In this document: piece after piece, positions 25,984-34,456 of the stretch | How the letters are laid out: every line of letters starts with the position of its first letter | How positions within the stretch are numbered: the stretch's first letter is position 1 | Assembly: GCF_020215665.1 (NCBI RefSeq) | Contig: NZ_CP084061.1 | Coordinates: 5,678,501 to 5,742,500 of the forward strand | Length of the DNA stretch: 64,000 bases | Direction of reading: 5' to 3' | DNA from: Blautia parvula | GTDB lineage: Bacteria > Bacillota > Clostridia > Lachnospirales > Lachnospiraceae | Notes under the pieces: model-generated | Seen by the model: the letters and a program-made list of their open reading frames with translations, nothing else | What the model was told of the DNA's origin: nothing | Database searches by the model: none | Position numbers and translations under genes: made by a program

Positions 25984-27618
25984 ATGTACAAACAACAAGA
26001 TAAATCTGCAGATGTCATATATTATAATGGTAAAATCTACACCATGGATCAGAATATGACAATTGTTCAGTCATTTGCTGTAAAGGGACAATATCTCATA
26101 GATACCGGAACCTTTGATGAAATGAAGCAGTATGGAAATTCTGATACAAAATATGTGAATCTGGACAGAGCCTGTGTGATACCGGGACTGATAGAGGGGC
26201 ATACCCATCTGCTGAAATTCGGTGAAGTATCTATGCAGATTGATTGTTTTTGGAAGCAAAAAGAAGAAATTTTTCAGCAGCTCCGCGAAAAAGCAGATAC
26301 GCTGTGTCCGGGGGAATGGATTCAAAGTGATTTCGGTTGGAACAACGAGGTATGGGAGGACAAAAGTTATCCCACAAAGGAAGAGCTTGACGCAGTGGTA
26401 CCGGACAATCCGGTATCGCTGGGAAGATGTGACGGACATATGCTCTGGCTGAACTCAAAAGCTTTGGAACTGGCAGGAATCACAAAGGATACACCAAATC
26501 CCCAGGGCGGGGAAATCCTGAAAAGAGAGGATGGGGAACTGTTGGGATGTGTCAGCGATAACGCATGTAAATTGGTAGTTGATAAAATCCCGCCGCTCAC
26601 AGAGAAGCAAATGGAGGAGGCACTGCTCTGTGCCCAGAATGAGTCCTTTAAGCTGGGATTTACTTCGGTTATGGCCATGAATGTGATATCCAGCCATATC
26701 CGCTGTATGAAAAAGCTTTTTGAAGAGGACAGGCTGCAGCTGCGGATCAGCGGAGCTCTGGGGGCACTGCCGGGTGAAGCGGATGATCTGTCGTGGAAGA
26801 GTTATTACAAGACAGGCCCGGAGATTGGACTGTATGAGAAACATCTTTCAATCCGTGCGGTGAAATATTTTGCAGACGGTTCTTTTGGGTCACAGAGTGC
26901 TGCATTGTATGAAGATTACACGGACAGGCCCGGATACAGGGGAAAATTAAATCATTCAGATGAAGAGTTATATGCCCTGGTCAAGGAAGCATACAGCCAT
27001 GGGTTCCAGGTCATCACTCATGCCATTGGGGACAGAGCAAACAGGCAGGTCATAGATACTTATGAGAAAGTGCTGGGTGAAAATTCCGGTGCGGACCACA
27101 GATTCAGGATTGAACATTTCCAGTTGGTGACAGAGGAGGATGTGGACCGAATCAGAAAACTGGGTATTCTTCCGGGGATGCAGGCTATCCATGCCCCGAG
27201 AAGCGCTCCCATGGCAGAACGCCGTATCGGAAAAGAGAGGGCAGCACGTTCATATGCCAGCGGAATGCCATGGAAAAAAGGAGTGAAGGTCATAGGCGGA
27301 TCTGACTCGCCGTCCTCCCCGGCCAATCCTTTCTGGGGAATTTATGCAGCGGTGACAAGGAAAGACCAGGATGGAAATCCGGAGGGCGGATGGTTTCCCG
27401 AAAACTGTATCTCCAGGGAGGCAGCCCTTAGGACTTATACCGACTGGGCCGCTTTTGGACAGTTCGAGGAGAATATAAAAGGCACCATTGAAAAAGGAAA
27501 GCTGGCTGACTTTGTAATATTGGACAGGGATATTATGGAGTGTCCTGTGGATGAAATAAAGGACATTTGTGTTTTAAAAACAGTTTTGGGTGGTAAATGT
27601 GTTTATGAACACATTTAA
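25984..27618 (+). CDS. YtcJ-like metal-dependent amidohydrolase
   Basis: The 544-residue protein is of the amidohydrolase-3 (YtcJ) group. It has an N-terminal beta domain (ADVIYYNGKIYTMDQNM), the metal-binding GLIEGHTHLLKFG, a histidine at VITHAIGDRANRQ, another in RFRIEHFQLV, and the late aspartate in VIGGSDSPSSPANPF. The end, KGKLADFVILDRDIM, closes the small beta domain. Members hydrolyse amides or related C-N bonds; the substrate is unknown. It starts after AAAGGAGAA and is followed 34 bp later by a GntP-type permease, suggesting uptake and hydrolysis of the same compound. There is no signal peptide, so it is cytoplasmic. Confidence 0.85.
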   Translation: MYKQQDKSADVIYYNGKIYTMDQNMTIVQSFAVKGQYLIDTGTFDEMKQYGNSDTKYVNLDRACVIPGLIEGHTHLLKFGEVSMQIDCFWKQKEEIFQQLREKADTLCPGEWIQSDFGWNNEVWEDKSYPTKEELDAVVPDNPVSLGRCDGHMLWLNSKALELAGITKDTPNPQGGEILKREDGELLGCVSDNACKLVVDKIPPLTEKQMEEALLCAQNESFKLGFTSVMAMNVISSHIRCMKKLFEEDRLQLRISGALGALPGEADDLSWKSYYKTGPEIGLYEKHLSIRAVKYFADGSFGSQSAALYEDYTDRPGYRGKLNHSDEELYALVKEAYSHGFQVITHAIGDRANRQVIDTYEKVLGENSGADHRFRIEHFQLVTEEDVDRIRKLGILPGMQAIHAPRSAPMAERRIGKERAARSYASGMPWKKGVKVIGGSDSPSSPANPFWGIYAAVTRKDQDGNPEGGWFPENCISREAALRTYTDWAAFGQFEENIKGTIEKGKLADFVILDRDIMECPVDEIKDICVLKTVLGGKCVYEHI

Positions 27619-27652
27619 ATAACAGTTTATATGGAAAACGGAGGAGGAAAAA

Positions 27653-29029
27653 ATGGTAACAGGACCTTTATTGATTGTTATATTTATCGTCTCACTGGCA
27701 TTTTTGCTGGTGACCATCATTAAGTTTAAATTGAATGCATTCGTATCATTGATCATCACATCATTTCTTACCGCTTTGCTTGTCAGAATGCCTTTTGGAG
27801 ATATTACGTCCGCAGTGGCAGATGGATTTTCCGGAACCATAGGCGGTATAGGAATTGTAACCGGTATGGGTGTCATGCTGGGAATGCTGCTTTTTGAATC
27901 AGGGGGAATCAATGCCATTGCAGACAAAATGATTCATCTGTTCGGGGAAAAGAACTCTCCGGCGGGACTTGGAATCGCTGCATATTTTGCGGGGATACCT
28001 GTATTTGGGGATGTGGTCACGGTTTTGTTTTCCACTATGGTCAGAGCTTTGTCCAGGAAGACAAATATCAGCCGTCTGTCATTTGTCTCCTGCTATGCGG
28101 TTGCAGCTTCCATAACCGCGGCGTGTGTAATTCCCACAGCTGGGCCTCTTGCAGTCTGTGAAAATATGGAGTTGAATATCGGGGTCTTCTTTGTGTATTC
28201 CACTCTGGCTGGCCTTGTTGGATTTTTGACCGGTGGTATTTTATGGGGAAAATATCTGGACCGTAAGGAAAAGAAAAGCGGATATGTGAGGGTTCTGGAT
28301 GAATTTGAACTGGAAGAACAAAAAACTATGGAAAAAGAAGAGAGCAGCGATAAGAAAATCTCTTTCGGAGCAGCGATGCTGATACTTCTGATACCAATTC
28401 TGATGATCGTGATTGGCAGCTTTGCATCGGTACTTCTCCCGGAAAACAATGGGGCAGTTCCGTATCTGGCCTTTATCGGAAATAAGAATCTGGCTATGGC
28501 AGTGGGCGTATTATGTGCCATGTTGATCGCAAAACCTTATATCAAAGGAAGTATGAGTGAGATCATGGGGCGCGGCCTGGATCAGGTGGGTATGATTCTG
28601 CTGATTACAGGTGCAGGCGGAGCGTTCGGTAAGGTAATTCAGCTGACCGGTATCGGAGATTATATGGCTCAGGTATTTGGAAATCTCCACATTCCTGTGC
28701 TTATACTGGGATTTGCGCTGGCACAGATCATCCGCTTGGCTCAGGGGTCGACCACAGTGGCCATCACAACTACTTCGGCAATCCTTTATTCAACAGTTAT
28801 TGCAGCAGGTACTTCGCCTATACTGGCAGCAGTTGCCATCTGTGCAGGGGGAGTGGGTCTGTCTCTTCCGAATGATTCCGGGTTCTGGTCAATCAGCAAA
28901 TTCAACAGAATCAGTATACCGGAGACCTTCCGCTGCTGGACCGTGGGCGGATTTTTGGGCGGACTTGGTATACTGGGAGCGGTACTTATATTGTCTTTAT
29001 TCCAGAATGTACTTCCCGGATTGCTTTAA
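27653..29029 (+). CDS. GntP-family organic-acid permease
   Basis: The 458-residue protein has around twelve membrane segments and GntP-type landmarks: AYFAGIPVFGDVVTVLF, ITAACVIPTAGPLAV, VGMILLITGAGGAFGKVIQ, RLAQGSTTVAITTTSAIL and LSLPNDSGFWSISKF. GntP proteins import gluconate or related hydroxy acids with protons. It follows the amidohydrolase by 34 bp behind a GGAGGAGG-like site. Just after the stop, another frame (about 29026-29103) continues with an acidic stretch ending at TAG, so a small indel near the end is possible. Confidence 0.85.
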   Translation: MVTGPLLIVIFIVSLAFLLVTIIKFKLNAFVSLIITSFLTALLVRMPFGDITSAVADGFSGTIGGIGIVTGMGVMLGMLLFESGGINAIADKMIHLFGEKNSPAGLGIAAYFAGIPVFGDVVTVLFSTMVRALSRKTNISRLSFVSCYAVAASITAACVIPTAGPLAVCENMELNIGVFFVYSTLAGLVGFLTGGILWGKYLDRKEKKSGYVRVLDEFELEEQKTMEKEESSDKKISFGAAMLILLIPILMIVIGSFASVLLPENNGAVPYLAFIGNKNLAMAVGVLCAMLIAKPYIKGSMSEIMGRGLDQVGMILLITGAGGAFGKVIQLTGIGDYMAQVFGNLHIPVLILGFALAQIIRLAQGSTTVAITTTSAILYSTVIAAGTSPILAAVAICAGGVGLSLPNDSGFWSISKFNRISIPETFRCWTVGGFLGGLGILGAVLILSLFQNVLPGLL

Positions 29030-29106
29030 AAAAGAAGCCAGATTCAGAGGAAACTGCTGTATCTGCAGAAACAGCAGAAAAAGAAATGAAAATCACAACA
29101 TAGATA

Positions 29107-29162
29107 ATCGCCTCCCCGGCCTTTTCCGTGTAGACTAAAGGCAAACGATACGGGGAGGTGAT
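29107..29162 (+). promoter_or_regulatory. Hairpin that pairs with the ribosome site of the next gene
   Basis: ATCGCCTCCCCG (29107-29118) pairs with CGGGGAGGTGAT (29151-29162) with a single G:U, and GCCTTT (29119-29124) pairs with AAAGGC inside. The right arm contains the GGGAGGT ribosome site of the gene at 29166, so the fold would hide it. Confidence 0.6.
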
Positions 29163-29165
29163 AAA

Positions 29166-30044
29166 ATGGACAAAGCAGGAAAACAGCAGATATGGGGGAG
29201 CCTGGGGCTTTTGACCGCCACATTGCTGTGGGGATTTTCTTTTGTGGTGGTAAAGGATTCCACGGAATCCATTCCCGTTCTCTATCTGCTGGCGCTGCGC
29301 TATTTGATCGCCTCTGTGGGGATGGCAGTTTTTTTACTTTGCAGGAGATCTTTACCGGCGGGGATACCTTTACCTGTTATAAAACAGGGTATGGTATTGG
29401 GAGTCCTGTTGTTTGTCAGCCAGTTTTTTCAGACATTGGGATGCAAGTATACGACAGCAGGCAAAAATGCATTCATCACAACCGTATACGTGATTCTTGT
29501 ACCATTTTTATATTGGTGGATAGAAAAAAGGCGCCCGGACAGAAAATGTGTTGCCGCTGCTTTCATAGCAATTTTGGGCATTGGCCTTTTATCCATACGA
29601 GGGGATCTGACGGTTCAAACCGGAGACTTTCTGACCGTCATATGTGGCGCAGGTCTTGCTTTGCATATTATATTTGTAGATAAATATACAAGGAAAACCG
29701 ACCCTGTGGTACTGACGGCCCTGCAGTTTTTCTTTGCAAACCTCATTTCCTGGCTCTGCATCCTAGCAGGGCAGATACCGTTTCCGATGCAGGTATTTGA
29801 ACCGGGGATGGCCGGGAAAATGTTGTATCTGGGAATCTTCAGTACTATGGCAGGGTTTCTTTTGCAGATTGTATGCCAGAAACGGATAAATCCGAATGTG
29901 GCATCCGTTCTTCTGACGACAGAAGCAGTGTTCGGAATGCTGTTTTCCGTATTACTTCTGCATGAGAGGTTTACGGCGCGTATGTTTGCAGGGTGCGTAT
30001 GTATGCTTGCGGCTGTGCTCATTTCGGAATTAAAAGCACAATAA
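29166..30044 (+). CDS. EamA-family transporter
   Basis: The 292-residue protein has ten hydrophobic segments in two five-helix repeats, starting LTATLLWGFSFVVVKDSTES. Family-typical parts are FFQTLGCKYTTAGKNAFITT and IFSTMAGFLLQIVCQKRIN, with KRINPNVASVLLTTEAVFG near the end. It probably exports a small metabolite; no substrate is evident. Its ribosome site is buried in a hairpin (29107-29162). A terminator follows. It is not closely related in sequence to the EamA protein at 16851. Confidence 0.85.
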   Translation: MDKAGKQQIWGSLGLLTATLLWGFSFVVVKDSTESIPVLYLLALRYLIASVGMAVFLLCRRSLPAGIPLPVIKQGMVLGVLLFVSQFFQTLGCKYTTAGKNAFITTVYVILVPFLYWWIEKRRPDRKCVAAAFIAILGIGLLSIRGDLTVQTGDFLTVICGAGLALHIIFVDKYTRKTDPVVLTALQFFFANLISWLCILAGQIPFPMQVFEPGMAGKMLYLGIFSTMAGFLLQIVCQKRINPNVASVLLTTEAVFGMLFSVLLLHERFTARMFAGCVCMLAAVLISELKAQ

Positions 30045-30066
30045 TGGATTGAATATTTATTTTAAA

Positions 30067-30100
30067 GGTGTCTGCCGGAATTTCCGGCAGGCATCTTTTT
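30067..30100 (+). terminator. Rho-independent terminator
   Basis: GGTGTCTGCCGG (30067-30078) pairs with CCGGCAGGCATC (30084-30095), with two G:U pairs, followed by five T. Confidence 0.85.
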
Positions 30101-30173
30101 ACGTGATGGATAACCGAGCCGCAGTTCGATTCGTTCCTTCGGTATTTCTGCTCCTTCTTGCAGGCAAAACAAC

Positions 30174-30206
30174 AATGACAGGATAAGAAATGTAGTGAAC
30201 AAGAAT
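30174..30206 (+). promoter_or_regulatory. 21-bp direct-repeat element, site B (aldolase operon)
   Basis: AATGACAGGATAAGAAATG (30174-30192) differs by one base from sites D and F. The second half-site CAAGAA is at 30200, 21 bp after CAGGAT at 30179. The gene begins 79 bp downstream. Confidence 0.7.
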
Positions 30207-30284
30207 AATAATCGTTTTACAGCGCATTTTCCGGTATTCTGATATCAAGAAAAAAACAACACAACCAAAAAAGGAGAATGCACT

Positions 30285-31076
30285 ATGTTAAACAAATTAA
30301 GAGAAAAGCTTAACGAAGGAAAAGCAACCGTCAACACCAGAATCTGGAGCACATGGCCCACGATCGTGGAGGCTGCAGCCTCAACCGGAAACTTTGATTA
30401 CTTTGAATTCCTGGCAGAGTATGCACCGTTCTCTTTCAATGATCTTGAGAATTTTGTCAGGACATGTGAACTGTACAACACAGGCTCCATGATCAAAGTG
30501 GATTTCCAGAACCGGTTCTATGTGGCACAGAAAGCGGCGGCCTGTGGTTTCCAGGCAATCCTGTTCACAGACCACGAGACACCGGAGCAGGTGAAAGAGA
30601 CCATTGAAAAATTACTGCCGAAGACACCGGAGGACAACGGCAAATTCGGTTATCCCAATGCAAGATGGATCAACTACCATCCGGAATTAAAACAGATGGA
30701 CTATGCGGCCATGAACCGCAGCCTTGTAAAAGCTTTTATGATCGAAAAGAAAGAGGCAATGGACAACATTGAAGAGATCTGCTCCATTCCCGGTGTGGAT
30801 ATGGTTCAGTTCGGACCTTCCGATTACTGCATGAGCAGAGGATGGAACTGTGCGGACCACAAAGAGGAGGTGCAGGCAGAGCACGAGAGAATGATCAGGA
30901 CCGCTTTAAAACACGGAGTGCAGCCAAGAGTGGAGATCGCCACCCTTGAAGACGCAGAATATTACAGAAATATGGGAGTAAAACATTTCTGCATCCTGGA
31001 TCAGATGGACATCCTCATGGCAGCCTGGACCGGTACCTGTAAGGATGTAAAAGATATGGCAGACGCCATCAAATAA
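30285..31076 (+). CDS. HpcH/HpaI-type aldolase family protein
   Basis: The 263-residue TIM-barrel protein resembles class II HpcH/HpaI aldolases, which cleave 2-keto acids to pyruvate and an aldehyde with a divalent metal. The family-like segments are LREKLNEGKATVNTRIWS at the start, VQFGPSDYCMSRGW in the substrate-loop region, and VEIATLEDAEYYRNMGVKHF at the end. The usual G-D-V-D metal motif is not obvious, so the activity could differ from classical members. It starts after AAAAAGGAG. It is first in an operon with a 2-hydroxyacid dehydrogenase and an unrecognised TIM-barrel protein, preceded by site B. Confidence 0.75.
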   Translation: MLNKLREKLNEGKATVNTRIWSTWPTIVEAAASTGNFDYFEFLAEYAPFSFNDLENFVRTCELYNTGSMIKVDFQNRFYVAQKAAACGFQAILFTDHETPEQVKETIEKLLPKTPEDNGKFGYPNARWINYHPELKQMDYAAMNRSLVKAFMIEKKEAMDNIEEICSIPGVDMVQFGPSDYCMSRGWNCADHKEEVQAEHERMIRTALKHGVQPRVEIATLEDAEYYRNMGVKHFCILDQMDILMAAWTGTCKDVKDMADAIK

Positions 31077-31102
31077 GCAGTCTTAGGAAGGGAGAGATAC
31101 AG

Positions 31103-32068
31103 ATGAAGATTGTAGTATTAGACGGCTACACATTGAATCCCGGAGATCTGGACTGGAAAGGGATGGAAGCTTTTGGGCAGGTCACAGTCTATGACAGGAC
31201 ATCCCTGACGGATGTACAGGAGATCATTGACAGAATCGGTGATGCAGAGGTGGTCTACACAAATAAAACCCCGCTTCCGAGAGAGGTATTCGATGCATGC
31301 AGCAGCATCAGATTCGTAGGTGTACTGGCTACCGGGTACAACGTGGTGGATGTTGCCGCTGCAAAAGAAAAGGGAATCCCCGTTTCCAATATTCCAACAT
31401 ACGGCACTGCGGCTGTGGGACAGTTTGCCATTGCCATGCTGCTGGAAATCTGTCATCATGTGGCGCACCACAGTGACGCAGTCCACGAGGGGCGCTGGGA
31501 GAACAATGCGGACTGGTGTTTCTGGGATTATCCCCTGATCGAGCTTGCAGGCAAAACCATGGGAGTGATTGGTTTTGGCCGTATAGGGCAGGCCACAGGG
31601 CGCATTGCGAAAGCTCTTGGTATGCAGGTGATCGCCAATGATGAATATCCCAACAAATCCGGGGAAGAGATCGCAGAGTACGTCACAGTGGAAGAACTGT
31701 ATGCACGTGCGGACGTGATCGCCCTGCACTGCCCGCTCTTTCCAAGTACAGAGGGAATGATCAACAGAGAAAGTATTGCAAAGATGAAAGACGGTGTAAT
31801 TATCTTAAATAATTCCAGAGGACCGTTAATTGTGGAACAGGACCTGGCGGATGCTCTGAATACAGGAAAGGTTTATGCCGCAGGCCTGGATGTGGTGTCC
31901 ACAGAACCCATAAAAGGCAATAACCCGCTGCTGAAGGCAAAGAACTGTATCATAACCCCGCACATTTCCTGGGCCCCGAAAGAGAGCAGAAGCAGGCTTA
32001 TGAATATTGCCGTGGACAATTTGAAAGCCTTTACAGACGGCAGCCCTGTAAACGTAGTGAACCCATAA
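31103..32068 (+). CDS. D-isomer-specific 2-hydroxyacid dehydrogenase (glycerate dehydrogenase-like)
   Basis: The 321-residue NAD-dependent enzyme has the nucleotide fold motif GFGRIGQATGRIAKALGMQV and the catalytic triad of the family: Arg in NNSRGPLIVEQDL, Glu in DVVSTEPIKGNNPLL and His in ITPHISWAPKE. Such enzymes interconvert 2-keto acids and D-2-hydroxyacids, for example hydroxypyruvate and glycerate. The best guess here is hydroxypyruvate or glyoxylate reduction. It follows the aldolase by 26 bp behind a GGAGAG site. Confidence 0.9.
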   Translation: MKIVVLDGYTLNPGDLDWKGMEAFGQVTVYDRTSLTDVQEIIDRIGDAEVVYTNKTPLPREVFDACSSIRFVGVLATGYNVVDVAAAKEKGIPVSNIPTYGTAAVGQFAIAMLLEICHHVAHHSDAVHEGRWENNADWCFWDYPLIELAGKTMGVIGFGRIGQATGRIAKALGMQVIANDEYPNKSGEEIAEYVTVEELYARADVIALHCPLFPSTEGMINRESIAKMKDGVIILNNSRGPLIVEQDLADALNTGKVYAAGLDVVSTEPIKGNNPLLKAKNCIITPHISWAPKESRSRLMNIAVDNLKAFTDGSPVNVVNP

Positions 32069-32105
32069 CTTTAGAATCCATGAATGTGAAAAAGGAGAAA
32101 TAAAA

Positions 32106-32807
32106 ATGTCAATGTTAGATAAGATCATCATCATGCTGACCCATAATGATAAAACCGTGCCAAACGCAATTGAAATTTTTGAGGAAAACAAAGATCTTCC
32201 CATCCAGTATTGGGGATTCAAGGACGTTGGAATGGAACCTGAAAAAATGAAAGTGCTCTGCACAAAGATGAGAGAAGCCGGCAAGACTTCTTTTCTGGAA
32301 GTGGTGTCATACAGTGAAGAAGAATGTATGAGAGGTGCAAAACTGGCAGTGGAATGCGGCTTTGACTATCTCTTAGGCACTTTATACTATGACAGTGTAG
32401 CTGAGTATGTAAAAAAACAGGGATTAAAATACTGCCCGTTTGCAGGAAAGGTATCAAAGAGCCCCAGCATTTTGGAGGGAACTGTGGAGGAGATGCTTGC
32501 GCAGGAGGCAGCATTTGCGGAAAAGGGTGTATTCGGAACAGACCTGTTAGGATACCGCTATGTGGACGGAGATCCCACAGAACTCTCCGCAGAGTATATC
32601 CGCAAAGCAAAAACACCCGTCGTCCTGGCCGGAAGTATCGGCTCAGAGGAGAGGATGGAACTTGTAAAGGAGATGAATCCCTGGTGTTTTACCATGGGAA
32701 GCGCACTGTTTACAAAGAATTTTGTAAAGGAAGGGTCATTCAGGGATAATCTGGTGTATGTTGTTGGATTTTTAAAATATTTAGGAATAGAGGACGCTGT
32801 CGCTTAA
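32106..32807 (+). CDS. TIM-barrel protein of unknown function
   Basis: The 233-residue soluble protein has alternating strand and helix pieces of a beta/alpha barrel: KIIIMLTHNDKTVPNAIEIF, TSFLEVVSYSEEECMRGA, YLLGTLYYDSVAEY, then TPVVLAGSIGSEERMELVKE, MGSALF. The last two pieces look like the phosphate-binding end of ribulose-phosphate-type barrels, so a phosphosugar epimerase, decarboxylase or aldolase is possible. I cannot place it in a named family. It starts after AAAGGAGA, 37 bp behind the dehydrogenase, and ends the operon. Its company suggests it acts on an intermediate of the same pathway. Confidence 0.7.
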   Translation: MSMLDKIIIMLTHNDKTVPNAIEIFEENKDLPIQYWGFKDVGMEPEKMKVLCTKMREAGKTSFLEVVSYSEEECMRGAKLAVECGFDYLLGTLYYDSVAEYVKKQGLKYCPFAGKVSKSPSILEGTVEEMLAQEAAFAEKGVFGTDLLGYRYVDGDPTELSAEYIRKAKTPVVLAGSIGSEERMELVKEMNPWCFTMGSALFTKNFVKEGSFRDNLVYVVGFLKYLGIEDAVA

Positions 32808-32828
32808 TGGCAAAGCAGGCGTAAGAAC

Positions 32829-32861
32829 AAACGGTTCGCGGTAAATGACTGCGGACCGTTT
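32829..32861 (+). terminator. Probable terminator of the aldolase operon
   Basis: AAACGGT-T-CGC (32829-32839) pairs with GCG-G-ACCGTTT (32851-32861) around one mismatch. The following tract, AGTTTAT, is only weakly T-rich. Confidence 0.5.
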
Positions 32862-33020
32862 AGTTTATAAAGAAATAAGCAGTTCCATAGTCTGTACTGC
32901 ATTTTCTTTCCTCCATTACAGTGAAAAAAATTTCTGGCTCGTTCCGGTACGCGCCGGATCAACAGCAGGATTAGGATAAAGTGATGAAAACAGATGAAAA
33001 ATCAAAAAGATAGTATACAG

Positions 33021-33053
33021 AATGACAAGAAAAGAAACCCCGTGTGCAAGATA
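33021..33053 (+). promoter_or_regulatory. 21-bp direct-repeat element, site C (TRAP operon)
   Basis: AATGACAAGAAAAGAAA starts at 33021 and the second half-site CAAGAT begins at 33047, exactly 21 bp after CAAGAA at 33026. It lies 12 bp upstream of the -35 box at 33065. Confidence 0.7.
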
Positions 33054-33064
33054 TATTATAGGAT

Positions 33065-33092
33065 TTGACACATGTTTCCTGTATTCTATTAT
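33065..33092 (+). promoter_or_regulatory. Promoter of the TRAP transporter operon
   Basis: TTGACA (33065-33070) and TATTAT (33087-33092) have a 16-bp spacer. The TRAP binding-protein gene starts 274 bp after the -10 box. The leader between them (33099-33365) has a strong ribosome site (AAGGAG) before a four-codon frame at 33138 and no intact longer gene. Confidence 0.6.
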
Positions 33093-33365
33093 TACATTGA
33101 AGTGCTTGAAACAGTGACAGGGAAGGAGTGGATAAAATGCCCGGGGGATGAAAAAAACATGCAGATGAATCAGAAGATATATGGTAACTGTTTCTAACCG
33201 TCCAGACAGGTCTGCGCAATTCCTGCGCTGACCGTATGAGAAGACAGCGGTATCAGGCATCGGACTATCGCAAAGCGGTTTTCGGCAGTTGGAAAGGTTC
33301 TGTAAGCCGGTATTCGGAAGAGGACGGGACCATTACAAATAAAAAAGAAAGAAGGAAATCAGATT

Positions 33366-34418
33366 ATGAAGATGAGAAAAGTAATAGTATTTGCAGCAGT
33401 AACAGCATTGGCGGCAGGCATGATGTCCGGCTGCGGCGGCAGCGGCCAAAACAAGACAAGCGGAAGTGAAGTGAAAGCAGCGGGAGCGGAACAACAGAGC
33501 GGAAAAAAGATAACGCTTAAATTCGCGCACTCTATTCCCAGTGACAGCGTCATATCCAAGGACATCGAGACATTTGCAGAGAAAGTGAATGAGCGGTGTG
33601 ACGGAAGACTGGAGATTCAGGTCTTTGCGGATTCTGTTATGGGTGATGACGACGCGGTCATTGAACAGATTGGAAGAGGAAGCTACATGATGAATTATGT
33701 GGACCCTGCCCTGCTGAAGGATTACTGTCCGGATTATGCCATCATGTTTGCCCCTTACCTGTATGATGACGTGTCTGAAATTAAGGAACTGGCATTTTCG
33801 GAATTCGGTGAAGATCTGGCACAGAAGTGTGCAGATGCAGGCATCACAGTCCTTGACAACATGAGCGGTTACTACGGAACCCGACAGACCATTGCAACGC
33901 ATTCGGTTGCTGACCTGAGTGAGATGAAGGGTGTGAAATTCCGTGTGCCGAGTACCCCGCTTCAGATCGAGATGGTAAAGGCCATGGGCGCAAGCCCTAC
34001 AACCGTTGCTTTTTCAGAGGTTTACACAGCCCTGCAGCAGGGAGTCTGTGATGCCATGGAAAATCCGCTTTCCCTGATCTACGCTGCGAAATTCCAGGAG
34101 GTTGCCAAACACGTGACCATGACATCTCATATTATAGCACCGGATGGAATCATCATATCCACAGATGTGTACAAGAGCCTGGATGAGGATCTGCAGACGA
34201 TTCTGAAAGAGGAAGCCGTCAGCTTTGCCGAGTACACCACAGAGCACGTGCTTGCGGACGAAGAGGCGATCAAGGAAAAAATGGAGGCAGAGGGCGTAGA
34301 ATTCCACGAAGCTGACACAGAAGCCTTTAAGGAAGCCTGCCAGGTTGTATATACGAAATTCCCGGAATGGTCGGAAGGTTTGTATGACAGAGCGAAAAAA
34401 GCGTTAGGCCATGAATAG
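33366..34418 (+). CDS. TRAP transporter substrate-binding protein (DctP family)
   Basis: The 350-residue lipoprotein has a signal peptide ending in the lipobox-like MSGC (Cys23). The mature part shows DctP features: LKFAHSIPSDSVISKDIETF, the ligand-gating stretch ADLSEMKGVKFRVPSTPLQ, and VAFSEVYTALQQGVCDAMEN. The Arg in KFRVPS is the residue that usually contacts the substrate carboxylate, so a sugar acid or other carboxylate ligand is likely. It is first of the three TRAP genes. ATG 33366 or ATG 33372 could be the start. Confidence 0.9.
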   Translation: MKMRKVIVFAAVTALAAGMMSGCGGSGQNKTSGSEVKAAGAEQQSGKKITLKFAHSIPSDSVISKDIETFAEKVNERCDGRLEIQVFADSVMGDDDAVIEQIGRGSYMMNYVDPALLKDYCPDYAIMFAPYLYDDVSEIKELAFSEFGEDLAQKCADAGITVLDNMSGYYGTRQTIATHSVADLSEMKGVKFRVPSTPLQIEMVKAMGASPTTVAFSEVYTALQQGVCDAMENPLSLIYAAKFQEVAKHVTMTSHIIAPDGIIISTDVYKSLDEDLQTILKEEAVSFAEYTTEHVLADEEAIKEKMEAEGVEFHEADTEAFKEACQVVYTKFPEWSEGLYDRAKKALGHE

Positions 34419-34456
34419 ACAGACGGCCTGTCCTGAAAAGGGGGTTAGGAGAAAAA

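Noticed and set aside
33236-33469. 77-codon frame in the TRAP leader
   Set aside because: Overlaps the signal peptide of the TRAP binding protein in another frame and has no ribosome site.
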